A stretch of DNA of 64,000 nt. Source: Candidatus Rhodoferax randersensis (lineage in GTDB: Bacteria; Pseudomonadota; Gammaproteobacteria; Burkholderiales; Burkholderiaceae_C). Of the stretch, positions 16,440 to 26,022 are shown one piece after another. The stretch covers positions 62,001 to 126,000 of the forward strand of contig JADKEH010000006.1 of the NCBI GenBank assembly GCA_016718155.1. Reading direction: 5' to 3'. The position numbers and the translations under genes are program-made. Position 1 is the first letter of the stretch. Every line of letters starts with the position of its first letter. The notes beneath the pieces were generated by a model. It saw only the letters and a list, made by a program, of their open reading frames with translations, was not told the origin of the DNA and made no database searches.

Positions 16440-19172
16440 TCACTCCTTGAAATCCCCCCCAAACCCACTCACAAACGAGTCAGGTTTGAGGTGTTTGCGA
16501 ATCGCCGCGTTGACTTGCTCCAGCGTCGCCGCAGCTATCGCGTCGTCCACCTTTTGCGAGATGGCGAAGGTGCGCTGCAGTTTCAGGTTGCTGGCAATGC
16601 CGCTGGCCAGGTTGCTGTCCTGGGCGCGTGACAGGCGCCGGAAATTCAGCAGGCTCTGCTTGGCGTCGGCCAGCTCCTTCTGCTCAAAGCCGCTTTCGAG
16701 CATGCGCTGCACTTCTTCCTTGAATGCGGTCTCCACCTTGGCGCGGTTCTGCGGCGCGAAGATTGCCGTGGCGCTCCAGCCGCTGTTGGGCTCGTAGTTG
16801 CTCCAGCTCACGCCGCTGCGCACGTCGTAGCTCAGGCCGCCCTTCTCCCGAATGCGCACCCACAGCCGCGAGCTGCCGCCTTGGCCCAGCATGAAGTTGG
16901 CCAGTGTCAGCAGCGGGTAGTCCGGATCGTTGTCGCTCACGGCCACCGGCTGCAACACCTGCATGAAGGCGTTTTGTTTGTCCGGGGTCTTGAACACAAA
17001 GCGATTGGGCTTGATGGTGATCAGCGGGTTGGGTACGCGGGTGTAGCTGGCGCCAGCGTTCCAGGTGCCCAGACCAGCGCTGAGCGCGGCCTTGGTTGCT
17101 GTGGCGTCCAGGTCGCCGACAAACGCAGCCTGAGCAAACTGCGCGCCGTAGAACTTGCGGTGGAATGCCTGCAGCTTCTCGACGGTCAAGCCCTTGGTGC
17201 GTTCTACCATTTCATCAAAGGTGGCGGCGTAACGCACGTCACCCTTGGGGTAGGGGTTGCCATAGCGCCCCAATTCGGTTTGCACCACCGCTTGCGGGTC
17301 TTTGCGCTGCTCGTCAATGGCGGCCAGCACCTGGCGTTTGTATTCCTCCAGCGCAGTGGCGGGAAAACTGGCGTTGCGCAGCACCTCGGACACCAGGGTG
17401 ATGACGGCGGGCAAGTTGTCGCGCGTGGTCTTGATGCCAACACCCGCGCCCGTGGCGCCGCCGCCAAAGCTGACCTGGGCCTTGAGCTGGTCGAACTTGT
17501 CCTGAATCTGCTGACGGCTAAGGGATTGGGTGCCCTTGTTCAGCATGGCGGCGGTGGCTTCACCAATCGCGTCTTGATCGAACAGGCTTTTCTCGTCGCC
17601 AAAATGCAGGGAGATGCTGCCGCTGACCGCCTTGCCGCGCGCGCCCTTGGCCAGCAGGCCGGCTTTCATGCCATTGGCCAGCACGATGTTCTCGGTGCGT
17701 TGGTCGATGTTGCCTGGCGAGGCATCAAAGGCCTCGGTCTGAGCGGCCGCCGCGTCCCCCTTGTAGTCCTTCACCAGGTCCGCCACATTGACCGTAGCCG
17801 GTGCCGGTGGGCGGGTGGGCTTCTCGGTGGGAATGTAGGTGCCCAGCGTGCGGTTGTCACGCAGCAGGTAGCTGGTGGCAACCCGGTTGACGTCGGCCAG
17901 CGTCAGGTTGCGCACCTTGTCGCGACTCAGAAAGAACAGCCGCCAGTCGCCCTGCGCGATCGATTCCGACAGTGCCACGCCCACCTGCTCCGGGTTGGTA
18001 AAGCGCAGGTCCCAGTTGGTCAGGTACTTGAGCTTGGCGCGGTCCAGTTCTTGCTGCGTCACCGGCTCGGTGCCTAGGGACTCGATGGTGTCGAGCATGG
18101 CCTGGCGCGCCTTGTCCAGGTCTTGGCCCGGTGCCAGCGACAGGCCCAGCAACGTGAAGCCGGGGTCTTGCAGGCCCTGCGAGAAGCTGAAGGCGCCCGC
18201 TGCCAGTTGCTTCTCGACGATGCGCTGGTGCAGGCGGCCCGATGGGGTGTCGCCCAGGATCAGGTTCAGTGCCGAGATGGCGGCAAAGTCGGGGTGCGCG
18301 CCGGGTGGCACGTGGTACAGCGCGTACAGACTGGGCGAGCCACCGACGCGGCGCACGGTGATGCTCTTCTCGCCATCCTGGGCTGGGTCCAGCGTGTAGA
18401 TCGGCGGCAGCTCGGTCTTGGGATTCTGCAGCGGGCCGAATGAGGTCGCGATCATCTGGCGCACCTTGGACGGGTCGAACTTGCCGGTGACGATCACCGT
18501 GGCATTGGCCGGGCGGTAATAGGTGCGGTAGAAGTTCTGCAGGCGCTCGATGTTGACGCCCTCCACGTCGGTGCGCGCGCCGATGGTGCTCTTGCCGTAG
18601 TTGTGCCACTGGTAGGCAGTGCTCATCACGCGCTCGAACAGGATGCGCCCGGCATTGTTCTCGCCCATCTCCATCTCGTTGCGCACCACCGTCATTTCGG
18701 TGTCCAGGTCCTTGCGGGCGATGAAGCTGTTGACCATGGCGTCAGCCTGCCAGCCCAGGTACCACTGCAGGTTCTCTTCGTTGGCCGAGAAGCTGGCGAA
18801 GTAGTTGGTGCGGTCCAGCCAGGTGGTGCCATTGGCGCGCAGGCCGCGCTTGGTGAACTCGGCCCACACCGTGCTGTGGCCGGGCGAGCCCTTGAACAAC
18901 AGGTGTTCCAGCAGGTGCGCCATGCCGGTCTCGCCATAGTTTTCGTGCTTGCTGCCCACCCGGTAGGTCACGTTGACCGTAGTGGTGGGCTTGCTGTCGT
19001 CCTGGATCAGCAGCACCTGCAGGCCGTTGGCCAGTTTGTACTCGTCGACGCCTTCGACCGAGGTCACTTTGCTCATGCCTGCTGGCAGGGCTTGCGCCAA
19101 CGCCAACTGGGGTGCCCCAGCGAGCAGGCTGATGGCCAGCGCCGCGGCGACTAACTTGAACGAAACACGCAT
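16440..19172 (-). CDS. M16-family zinc metallopeptidase (two-domain, periplasmic)
   Basis: 910 residues from ATG 19172, preceded by GGAGACCTT. A signal peptide (LVAAALAISLLAGAPQLALA) sends it to the periplasm. The first peptidase domain holds the inverted zinc motif HLLEH (in MAHLLEHLLFKG, about residue 78) and the downstream Glu (VVRNEMEMGENN). The second half is the catalytically silent M16 domain. Length and layout fit the pitrilysin-like, insulinase-type peptidases. Transcription direction is opposite to the upstream pilus operon. A REP-like palindrome lies just before the start. Confidence 0.9.
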   Translation of the reverse strand: MRVSFKLVAAALAISLLAGAPQLALAQALPAGMSKVTSVEGVDEYKLANGLQVLLIQDDSKPTTTVNVTYRVGSKHENYGETGMAHLLEHLLFKGSPGHSTVWAEFTKRGLRANGTTWLDRTNYFASFSANEENLQWYLGWQADAMVNSFIARKDLDTEMTVVRNEMEMGENNAGRILFERVMSTAYQWHNYGKSTIGARTDVEGVNIERLQNFYRTYYRPANATVIVTGKFDPSKVRQMIATSFGPLQNPKTELPPIYTLDPAQDGEKSITVRRVGGSPSLYALYHVPPGAHPDFAAISALNLILGDTPSGRLHQRIVEKQLAAGAFSFSQGLQDPGFTLLGLSLAPGQDLDKARQAMLDTIESLGTEPVTQQELDRAKLKYLTNWDLRFTNPEQVGVALSESIAQGDWRLFFLSRDKVRNLTLADVNRVATSYLLRDNRTLGTYIPTEKPTRPPAPATVNVADLVKDYKGDAAAAQTEAFDASPGNIDQRTENIVLANGMKAGLLAKGARGKAVSGSISLHFGDEKSLFDQDAIGEATAAMLNKGTQSLSRQQIQDKFDQLKAQVSFGGGATGAGVGIKTTRDNLPAVITLVSEVLRNASFPATALEEYKRQVLAAIDEQRKDPQAVVQTELGRYGNPYPKGDVRYAATFDEMVERTKGLTVEKLQAFHRKFYGAQFAQAAFVGDLDATATKAALSAGLGTWNAGASYTRVPNPLITIKPNRFVFKTPDKQNAFMQVLQPVAVSDNDPDYPLLTLANFMLGQGGSSRLWVRIREKGGLSYDVRSGVSWSNYEPNSGWSATAIFAPQNRAKVETAFKEEVQRMLESGFEQKELADAKQSLLNFRRLSRAQDSNLASGIASNLKLQRTFAISQKVDDAIAAATLEQVNAAIRKHLKPDSFVSGFGGDFKE

Positions 19173-19187
19173 AAGGTCTCCGAATTG

Positions 19188-19231
19188 GTTGGGGTCAGAG
19201 CACATTTGCTGCGCAAAGTGGTCTGACCCAC
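19188..19231 (-). repeat. REP-like palindrome, copy 1
   Basis: Arms GGGTCAGA (19192-19199) and TCTGACCC (19222-19229), then CAC/GTG after a mismatch, a bulged A and an inner stem TTTGC/GCAAA around TGC. The same outer arms occur at 41400-41443 in opposite orientation with a different inner stem. Such palindromes are typical of REP elements mobilised by TnpA-REP proteins; no transposase is present here. Confidence 0.7.
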
Positions 19232-19452
19232 AAGGGCTCAGTCTATGAGAATACGGGAAAGGCCCGATCTTAGACGCTGCGCGCCGCTGCGGGGGTCCGG
19301 CAGGGCGCTGTCAGGTACGTCAAGGCGACGGGACGCAAGGCGGCGGGGCGCTTGCGCCGGATGCGCAAGCGAAGTAACCTTCCCCTTGGCGCGGGTTTTG
19401 GCCAATCTGCGCTTTCCAACCCAAGCCTCACTAAGTCTGAACGGGACTTCTC

Positions 19453-19845
19453 ATGACCTCATCCGCGATCAAGGGACTGCGCCACTATTCCCGCGTGCCC
19501 TTTCATGCCGACATCACGCTGCATCTGGGTGACGCGCAGCTCACCGTGCACCTGCTGGACATCGCCATCAAGGGCGCCCTGGTCGAAATTCCAGACGGGG
19601 CCAAGGTGATCGTGGGTGAGAACTGTCGTCTGGTCATGCCGTTGACTGACAGCGGCGACGAGATTGTGATGGGCGCGCGGGTGGTCCACCTGGAGGGGCA
19701 ACATGTCGGCATCGAATGCAGCAACATCGACATCGACAGCCTGACCAAGCTGCGCCGCCTGATTGAGCTCAATCTGGGGGATGCCGCGCTGGCCGACCGC
19801 GAGTTGACCAACCTGTTTCGCATCGGGCGTAAATTGGCTCACTGA
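19453..19845 (+). CDS. PilZ-domain cyclic-di-GMP receptor
   Basis: 130 residues, all PilZ domain. The c-di-GMP motifs are visible: RxxxR as RHYSR (about residue 9-13) and DxxxxG as DIAIKG (about 37-42), where the usual Ser is Ala. It probably transmits c-di-GMP levels to a partner. Together with the MshEN domain of the pilus ATPase it suggests pilus or surface behaviour under c-di-GMP control, but this gene is 5 kb from the pilus operon. No strong Shine-Dalgarno is seen before ATG 19453. Confidence 0.82.
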   Translation: MTSSAIKGLRHYSRVPFHADITLHLGDAQLTVHLLDIAIKGALVEIPDGAKVIVGENCRLVMPLTDSGDEIVMGARVVHLEGQHVGIECSNIDIDSLTKLRRLIELNLGDAALADRELTNLFRIGRKLAH

Positions 19846-19896
19846 TGCGCGGCCAACAGGCGCCGCTGCAGGGCCGCGCCAAGGCGGGGCCTGGGG

Positions 19897-20538
19897 TCAG
19901 TTGGCTGAGCGCAATTCCGAAACGTAATCCGTCACGCCCGGGCGCAGCCGGATCGGGCGGTGTTTGGAGACCGTGCCCAGGTTGATGCAGCACACTGCTT
20001 GTTCGTCGCGGGTCAACGAGAACAGCGCACGCAAAGGCGCCGATCGCATCGCCTGACCGCTGGTCAGACCCGAACCAAACCCGGCCGCGTGGGCGGCGAG
20101 GATGATGTTCTGAATGGCGCAACCGAGCGACACCAGACGCTCCGCGTCACACACGGTGGCCTCGTAGTTGTCATCGTCTGGCGCTGACTTGCGCGAGGTG
20201 TCACCGGGTTTGGCCTGGAGCCGGACGATGGCGAGCATCAGGAACGGGGCTCGGTAGGCCTTTTCCCGTGCGGCATCGATCTGTTCGGTCGTGGCCAGGG
20301 GATCGCGCTCTTGCAGCGAGCGGGCAAACACTTCGGCCAAAGCCGCTCGGCTGTCAGCGGGCACCACCACAAAGCGCCACGGCATCAGCATGCCATGGTC
20401 CGGCGCGGCGCCCGCGGTGGCAAGAAAATCGTGCAGTTCTGTCGGGCTTGGTCCGGGCTCGACCAGGCGCTTGGGCGATACGTTTTGACGCGAGTGAATC
20501 AACTCGCGTGCAAAGACTGCCAGCTCAGGTGTGTCCAT
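19897..20538 (-). CDS. nitroreductase-family protein
   Basis: 213 residues from ATG 20538, which lies 5 bp after the M28 stop; the longer form from 20592 would run into that gene. The flavin-binding Ser/Arg region at the start (HSRQNVSPKRLVEPGPS) and the C-terminal GFGSGLTSGQAMRSAPLRAL fit the YdjA-like nitroreductases that use FMN and NAD(P)H. Substrate unknown. It is the last gene of a three-gene minus-strand run (cyclophilin, M28, nitroreductase). Confidence 0.82.
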   Translation of the reverse strand: MDTPELAVFARELIHSRQNVSPKRLVEPGPSPTELHDFLATAGAAPDHGMLMPWRFVVVPADSRAALAEVFARSLQERDPLATTEQIDAAREKAYRAPFLMLAIVRLQAKPGDTSRKSAPDDDNYEATVCDAERLVSLGCAIQNIILAAHAAGFGSGLTSGQAMRSAPLRALFSLTRDEQAVCCINLGTVSKHRPIRLRPGVTDYVSELRSAN

Positions 20539-20543
20539 CTGAT

Positions 20544-21955
20544 TCACGCGCCGGGCGCGCCAAATCGCTGGTTGGACTGTGCCGCCAGCCACGCCACCAC
20601 GGCCCAGCAGGCCACGTTCTGCGGCAGCGTGGCGGGGTCGATCTTGTCGAGCGTGTCGTTGTCGGTGTGGTGCCAGTCAAAGTAGTCGGTACCGTCCTGC
20701 GTCAGCTCAATGCCGGGCCAGCCGTTGCGGCGCACGATCAAACCTGCGTCCGGCGCGGGTGCACCCATGTTGTCGCCGGTTTCAACACCCAGCGGCGCCA
20801 GCAAGCGCCCGATCTGCTGCAGCGCGGGTACGGCGTCGGCATGCACGCGACTGCGCAGGCGCCATACCTTGCCGGCCCCGAAGTCGGACTCGCCCACCAA
20901 CTGGTGGCGCACTGCCTTGTATTGGTCGGCGTAGGCCACAGCCCCGTCGAGGCCGTTCTCTTCGTTGGCAAACAGCACCACTCGAATGGTGCGCCGCGGC
21001 GGCTTGCCGGCGTCGAGCAGACGCTTGGCCGCCGCCGTGACGATGCCCACGCCGACGCCATCATCTATCGCACCCTGTCCGACGTGCCAGGAGTCAAGGT
21101 GCGCCCCAGCAAGACAACCTCGTCCGCCAGATCGGTGCCAGGGACTTCTGCAATCACGTTGTGCGAGCTTGCGTTGAGCTCGGTTTCGGTCTGCAACTGC
21201 AAGCGCATGACCAGCGGCTTGCCGTAGCGCTGCAGCCGCTCAATCAGTTCGGCATCCGGAATTGAGACCGCCAGAGACGGTACCTGCCTCAGCTGCGGGT
21301 CGTAGCGCATGCCCCCGGTATGTGCCAGGCGATCCCGGTCAGTGCCAATGGAGCGAATAGCCACCGCCACCGCGCCGCGCCGGGCCGCTTCCGCGGCCCC
21401 TGCCACGCGCGCCATGACCGCCTGGCCGTAGCCCGAGCCGTCACGGCTGCGTTCGGTCTTGTTGTTGATGAAGACGATGCGGCCCTTGGCGCGCTCGCTG
21501 GTGTCGGCCTTGAGGGCGGCCAGGTCGGAGTAGTACGCGACTTCGGCCTCCAGCCCACCGGCAGGTGTGCCCACGCTGTTGCCCAGGGCGGTCGCCACCA
21601 GACGGTGGGGGAATGGCGCGAGGATGTCCATGCTGACCGGCCCCTGGCGCCAGGCCTTGACCGCAACCGGTTCGGCGCGCACTTTGGCGAAGCCCAGGCC
21701 TTTGAGTTTGGCCAGGGCCCATTCCACCGCGCGTGGGTCGGCTGCCGAGCCGGCGGGCCGGCTGCCCACCTCGGTGACCAGCGAGTCCACCAGTTGGTAT
21801 GCCAAGCTGTCCTTCATCGCCGCGTTACGCAGGGCAAGGGCTTGCGCCAAGTCTGCATCGGTCCAGACTGCGGCGGTTTGCGCCAACAGGCGCTGTGGCA
21901 GCAGGGTGGATGCCAGCATCCAGCCCAAATAGTGGCGTCGATCGATCAATCGCAT
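20544..21955 (-). CDS. M28-family zinc aminopeptidase (one-base frameshift in the sequence given)
   Basis: Signal peptide (WMLASTLLPQRLLAQ), a PA-like insert, then an M28 peptidase domain. The first frame runs to ...EVVLLG and then breaks; one extra base in the CCCC run at 21103-21106 (plus strand) restores AHLDSWHVGQGAIDDGVGVG, which contains the first zinc ligands (His, Asp). ANEENG, the Glu pair, and the last His region DWHHTDNDTLDKI are intact in the second frame. The corrected protein is 470 residues. Likely exported and degrades peptides. Start ATG 21955 was preferred to the ATG-like start at 22105, which lies in the preceding gene. Confidence 0.8.
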
Positions 21956-21971
21956 GGCGTGAATCCTGGGC

Positions 21972-22853
21972 CTAAGACTGTGGCGTTGCCGTGATCGGGC
22001 GCGTTGGCACGCTGCGATTGCAGATGTTGCTGTGCAGGGCGCTGCGCACCGCCCAGGGTCCAACGGCATGGCGGCTGGCCTACGGGCAGGTGGCGGCGGT
22101 GGCACACCTCGATGGCGGGCTGCTCGGACACCGGTATGTCAGCCAGCAGGCGTGCGCGGGTGATGGGAATGGCCTGCTCCGGTTTCTCGTAGAAGCCCAT
22201 GGCGCCGGGTCCACGCGGCAGTGACGACAAGACTTCCATGCCCTGGACCACACGCCCCACCACGGTAATGTTGAGGTCCAGCGCGCGCGGTGCCTGGCCG
22301 ATGATGGTGTACAGGCTGGTGCCGTTGCTGCTGTCGGGCTCGTTGCCCCGTGCGGCACCGACCACGCCGTAGCAGTGCGCAATCCAGGCCTGGTTTTTGG
22401 CTGGATCGGCGGCCACCGGCAGGCCATCCACAAAGCCGCTGACCGGCGCCCAACCGTCGGCGTCTTGAAAGCGCGCCAGTGGCAAATCCTTGAACGGAAT
22501 CGAGAACTCCGCCGGCAGCCCAGGCCAGGGTTCACCTCCCTTGTCCCCGGGGGCGCCCTGGGCCGTTGTCCGCGCACACCCAGAGCGGTGTGTAGCCGGC
22601 GCGCCAGGGCGCGGACGTTGGCGACGTGGCGCGGCGCAAAGCGTGCGGCCAGCTCCATGATGATGGGCTTGCCATGGATCTCCATCACCAGGGTGTTCTC
22701 AGGGTCGAGGCGGCGCCAGTCGCTGGCGGCGGACTGTTTGATGATTTCAGCCTGACTGCGTTGTGGCGCATGCTGAGCCAAGGACATCGGGCTGCCAGCC
22801 AGTGCCACGACCGCGGCGGTCAGGGCGGTTAAGGGGGAGTAGGCAATCAACAA
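21972..22853 (-). pseudogene. cyclophilin-type peptidyl-prolyl isomerase, several frame changes
   Basis: Start TTG 22853 follows GGAGG by 7 bases and opens a signal peptide (LTALTAAVVALAGSPMSLAQ). The frame reads DWRRLDPENTLVMEIHGKP...FAPRHVANVRAL, then is lost near 22600; LPAEFSIPFKDLPLARFQDADGW...AWIAHCYGVVGAARGN...LPRGPGAMGFYEKPEQ is in another frame, and the C-terminal ASRHAVGPWAVRS...ICNRSVPTR returns to the first frame after a stop at 22080-22082. At least two and probably more indels are needed, not all in homopolymers, and the middle region around 22520-22600 looks short. It could be a decayed gene or a badly read stretch. It sits just upstream of the M28 peptidase in the same orientation. 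Confidence 0.6.
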
Positions 22854-23097
22854 GACAGACCTCCGATAGCGGGTGAGCCCAGGCGGCACGGGACTGAGCC
22901 GGCACGCGGATGCAAACCATACCATGATGACGACGTTTCATACGGCGCGCCGTGCCATTGGTCGCATGACGCTCGCCAGGCGGCGCGCTAGTGCCTATTC
23001 TTGCGCCATCAAGACCGCCAACCCACCACAGTCTTGGTCGCCCCGGCTCAGCCGGGCGTTTCGTAGGCGTGGCGACTGTCAATGATCGGAGTTTGAA

Positions 23098-23445
23098 ATG
23101 ACCCTAGCGGAAGAACTGGCCAATCTGGAGCAAATGCGTGAGCGCGGCAGCCTGAGCGAGACCGAGTTTGCCCAGGCCAAGGCGCGTTTGCTGCAGCCGC
23201 CCGTGGCGCCACTGTCCAAGGTGAGTGCGCTCAATGGCTTGCGCCGTTCCGCCACGGACCGATGGTTTGGCGGCGTGTGCGGAGGCTTGGCGACCTTTAG
23301 CGGCATGGATGCCTGGTTATGGCGACTGATCTTTGTCCTGATGCTGACGCTGGCCGGTTGTGGCTTGTTGTTGTACGTGGCGATGTGGATCCTGGTGCCG
23401 CTGGATTCCGACGCCTATCACCTGCCGCTGTCCTCGAATCCTTGA
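23098..23445 (+). CDS. SHOCT plus PspC-domain membrane protein
   Basis: 115 residues. An N-terminal SHOCT-like helix pair (LAEELANLEQMRERGSLSE) is followed from about residue 45 by a PspC domain (LRRSATDRWFGGVCGGLA...WLWRLIFVLM) and one more membrane stretch (CGLLLYVAMWILVPLD). PspC proteins sense or respond to envelope stress together with PspA/B, but no other psp gene is near. GGAG lies 8 bases before ATG 23098. Function inferred from the family. Confidence 0.8.
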   Translation: MTLAEELANLEQMRERGSLSETEFAQAKARLLQPPVAPLSKVSALNGLRRSATDRWFGGVCGGLATFSGMDAWLWRLIFVLMLTLAGCGLLLYVAMWILVPLDSDAYHLPLSSNP

Positions 23446-23486
23446 GGGCACGGATCGCGTCGTCGCGGACGGCGCGACCTCGGGAC

Positions 23487-24110
23487 TCAGCGTTTGAAGC
23501 CCGCCAGCAAGGTGCCGGCCACCACAAACAGCGAACCAAAGACGCGGTTCAAGGCGCGAATGTGGCTGGGCGCCTTGAGTGCGCGCAACACCCGCGCCGC
23601 CAGTGCGGTGTAGCCCGCCATCACCACCAAATCGGTGAAGGTCAGCGTGGCGGTGATCACCAGGTACTGGGGGAGCAGCGGGCGCGTCAGGTCCAAGAAC
23701 TGCGGCATTACCGCCAGCAGGAAAACCGTGCCTTTGGGGTTGACGGCATTGATCATCCAGCCGCGCAGCACCATGCTGCGCCGGGTCGCCCGCTTGGCGT
23801 CGCCGGAATCGGTGACCAGTGGGGTGGCAGGGGCGCGCCACTGCTTGACGCCCAGCCAGATCAGGTAGGCCACGCCCAGCCACTTCACCACCGCAAAGGC
23901 CAGGCTGGAGGCGGCCACCAGTGCGCCCAGACCCAGGCTGACCACCAGCAACTGGGTCCAAATGCCCAGTATCAGGCCCAGGGTCGTGAAGTAACCGCGC
24001 CGAAAGCCGTGGTTCAACCCCGCGCTCATGGCGGCAACGGCGCCAGCACCGGGCGAAATACTGATCGCCCAGGAAGCCGCGAAGAAGGCGAGCCAAAGAG
24101 AGAATTCCAT
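23487..24110 (-). CDS. LysE/RhtB-family exporter
   Basis: 207 residues with about six hydrophobic helices and the conserved N-terminal SISPGAGAVAAMSAGLNHG (SPGP-type motif of LysE/RhtB translocators) and NPKGTVFLLAVMPQF. Members export amino acids such as homoserine, threonine or lysine across the inner membrane by proton exchange. The substrate cannot be read from sequence. Stands alone, followed upstream by an inverted-repeat region. Confidence 0.85.
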   Translation of the reverse strand: MEFSLWLAFFAASWAISISPGAGAVAAMSAGLNHGFRRGYFTTLGLILGIWTQLLVVSLGLGALVAASSLAFAVVKWLGVAYLIWLGVKQWRAPATPLVTDSGDAKRATRRSMVLRGWMINAVNPKGTVFLLAVMPQFLDLTRPLLPQYLVITATLTFTDLVVMAGYTALAARVLRALKAPSHIRALNRVFGSLFVVAGTLLAGFKR

Positions 24111-24138
24111 GTTGACGATCCTTGTGGTGAAAGAACAT

Positions 24139-24269
24139 CGTCATTGCGAACGCAGTGAAGCAATCCAGGACCCCTGAGCCCATGGACTGCCGCGCTGCGC
24201 TCGCAGTGACGATGCAGGTTCACGGTCCGTGTGCGGTATCGGGCCGGATTCGGGAGGCTCGCAATGACG
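24139..24269. repeat. imperfect inverted repeat (GTCATTGCGA family)
   Basis: Left arm 24139-24167 begins CGTCATTGCGAACGCAGTG; right arm 24183-24211 ends CGCTCGCAGTGACG and is its imperfect reverse complement (about six mismatches in 29). A second partial right arm (GGCTCGCAATGACG) lies at 24256-24269. Repeats with CGTCATTGCGA ends are common non-coding dispersed palindromes in environmental bacteria. Between the LysE gene and the permease genes. Confidence 0.65.
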
Positions 24270-24310
24270 GGAGTCTTTCATGATGTGGGGTGGGCACGAG
24301 CCCACGTCAG

Positions 24311-25138
24311 TTAGCGCGCCAGCAAGCGCCGGCTGGCAAAGCTTAGCCCATCGACCAGTGCCACCAACGCCAGCATGGCCAGCAGCACCGAACTGGTCTG
24401 CGCCATCTGGAACAAGCCGAGGTGGTAGGCCAGCATCTGGCCCAGGCCCCCGGCACCCACGACGCCAAGCACGGCCGCCGCGCGGATGTTGTTCTCCCAT
24501 CGGTACAGGCTGTAGCTGACGAGTTGGGGAAGAATCTGTGGCAGTGTGGCATACAGGAAGATGCGCGACTCGCCCACGCCGCGTGTGCGCAATGCAAAGC
24601 CTGGCCCACTGGATGCATTCTCGATCGCCTCGGCAAACAGGCGTCCCAGTACGCCCGAGGTGTGCAGCGCCAGCGCCAGTGTGCCGGCAAAGGGACCCAG
24701 GCCCGCTGCGATCAGCAGCAAGGCGGCCCACACCAGTTCGGGCACGCTACGCAGCGCATTGAGCAGCAGCCGGGTGACCCCGCGCCAGCGTGCGGGATCC
24801 CCGTCAAATGCCTTGCTGGCTGGTAGCGCCAGTGCCAGGCCCAACACCATTGCCAGCAGTGTGCCCAACGCCGACATTGCCAACGTCTCCAGCGTCGCCC
24901 ACAGCAGCTTGTGCAGAAACGGCGCGCTCAGATCGGGTTGCAGCAGTTCGCCGACAAAGCGCCCCATCTTGCTCAGGGCGGACCACGACAGAAATTGGGC
25001 CCACTTCAGGTCGAGTGTCCAGAAGCTGCAGACCACCAGCAGCACCACGCCCGCCGTGAACCAGCAGGCTTTGCAGCGCGCGTCGAACAGCGGCGGGGGC
25101 AGCTTGAAGACTTCGTTGGCGGCGGCTTGTGGCTTCAT
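24311..25138 (-). CDS. phnE: ABC transporter permease, PhnE family (second copy)
   Basis: 275 residues from ATG 25138, which overlaps the stop of the upstream permease by 4 bp. Six or so membrane helices and the binding-protein-dependent permease loop near RTRGVGESRIFLYATLPQI. It forms, with the paired permease, the inner-membrane channel of a PhnCDE-type importer of oxyanions (phosphonate, phosphite or, in a TIGRFAM-defined branch, selenate). Context next to selD/senB favours a selenium oxyanion here; that is inference. Confidence 0.82.
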   Translation of the reverse strand: MKPQAAANEVFKLPPPLFDARCKACWFTAGVVLLVVCSFWTLDLKWAQFLSWSALSKMGRFVGELLQPDLSAPFLHKLLWATLETLAMSALGTLLAMVLGLALALPASKAFDGDPARWRGVTRLLLNALRSVPELVWAALLLIAAGLGPFAGTLALALHTSGVLGRLFAEAIENASSGPGFALRTRGVGESRIFLYATLPQILPQLVSYSLYRWENNIRAAAVLGVVGAGGLGQMLAYHLGLFQMAQTSSVLLAMLALVALVDGLSFASRRLLAR

Positions 25139-25995
25139 CCCAGGCCCTTTCGCAACCACGCGCTGACGCGGTCCGCCAGCCAGACCAGCGCCATGAACAC
25201 CAGCAGCATGGTGGCGACCTCGGAGCCGTTGAACATCTTCATGGAGGCGTCCATCTGCTGGCCCAGACCGCCCGCGCCGACGAAGCCCAGCACCGCCGAG
25301 GACCGGATCGCGCACTCCCAACGGTAGACCGTGTAGCTGGTCAGCTCGGCGCCGTTTTGCGGCAGCAGCCCGTACAGAAAGGCCTGCAGCCGGCCCGAGC
25401 CATTGCGCAGCAGGCTGCTGGTGGCGTGGGTCTCACCACTGTCCAGAATCTCGGCGTAGACCTTGCCCAGCATGCCGCCGTAGGTCAGCGCAATGGCCAG
25501 TACCCCGGCGGTGGGGCCCAGCCCCACCACGCGCACAAACACCAGCGCCCAGATCAGTTCGGGCACGCTGCGCAGCAGCACCAGCGTCCAGCGCACCACT
25601 TGGCGCAGGGCCGCCGGCCAGACCGCCATGCGCCCGCTCAAGGCGGACACCGACAAGCTGCGCACCGACAACAAGGCCAGGGGCACTGCCAGCAGCAGCG
25701 CCAGCACCAGCCCGGCGGTGGCCATGGCCACCGTGCGCCAAGTCTCGATTGCCACCATGCTCAGGAAGGCTGGGTCCAGCTTGGGCGGCAGGAAGTCACC
25801 CAGGAAGCGCAGCGTGGGCGCGAGTGAGCCGGGTTCGACCAGCACCCACGGCTTGAATTCGGTCAGTACCAGCGTTGGCCACAGCAGCACCAGCCCGACC
25901 ACAGCCCATGTCACGCGCTGGTGCCAGGCGGGGTCGCGCAGAGACGCCGGGCTCAAGCCACGCGCCGGGGACACGGACAAGGGCTGCAATGCCAT
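25135..25995 (-). CDS. phnE: ABC transporter permease, PhnE family (first copy)
   Basis: 286 residues with the same helix layout as the following permease and the loop LLRNGSGRLQAFLYGLLPQ. About 35% of positions look alike between the two copies (for example RWE..IR..AVLG.VGAGGLGQ), so the pair arose by duplication. The operon order on the minus strand is binding protein, ATPase, permease, permease, as in phnDCEE. ATG at 25995 is 27 bp after the ATPase stop. Confidence 0.84.
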   Translation of the reverse strand: MALQPLSVSPARGLSPASLRDPAWHQRVTWAVVGLVLLWPTLVLTEFKPWVLVEPGSLAPTLRFLGDFLPPKLDPAFLSMVAIETWRTVAMATAGLVLALLLAVPLALLSVRSLSVSALSGRMAVWPAALRQVVRWTLVLLRSVPELIWALVFVRVVGLGPTAGVLAIALTYGGMLGKVYAEILDSGETHATSSLLRNGSGRLQAFLYGLLPQNGAELTSYTVYRWECAIRSSAVLGFVGAGGLGQQMDASMKMFNGSEVATMLLVFMALVWLADRVSAWLRKGLG

Positions 25996-26022
25996 GCTGG
26001 TCTTAGAGATTCAGAGCGCGAG

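Noticed and set aside
19453..19845. Reading frame at 19245-19532 as an extra gene upstream of PilZ
   Set aside because: Overlaps the PilZ gene out of frame, Arg-rich, no ribosome site.
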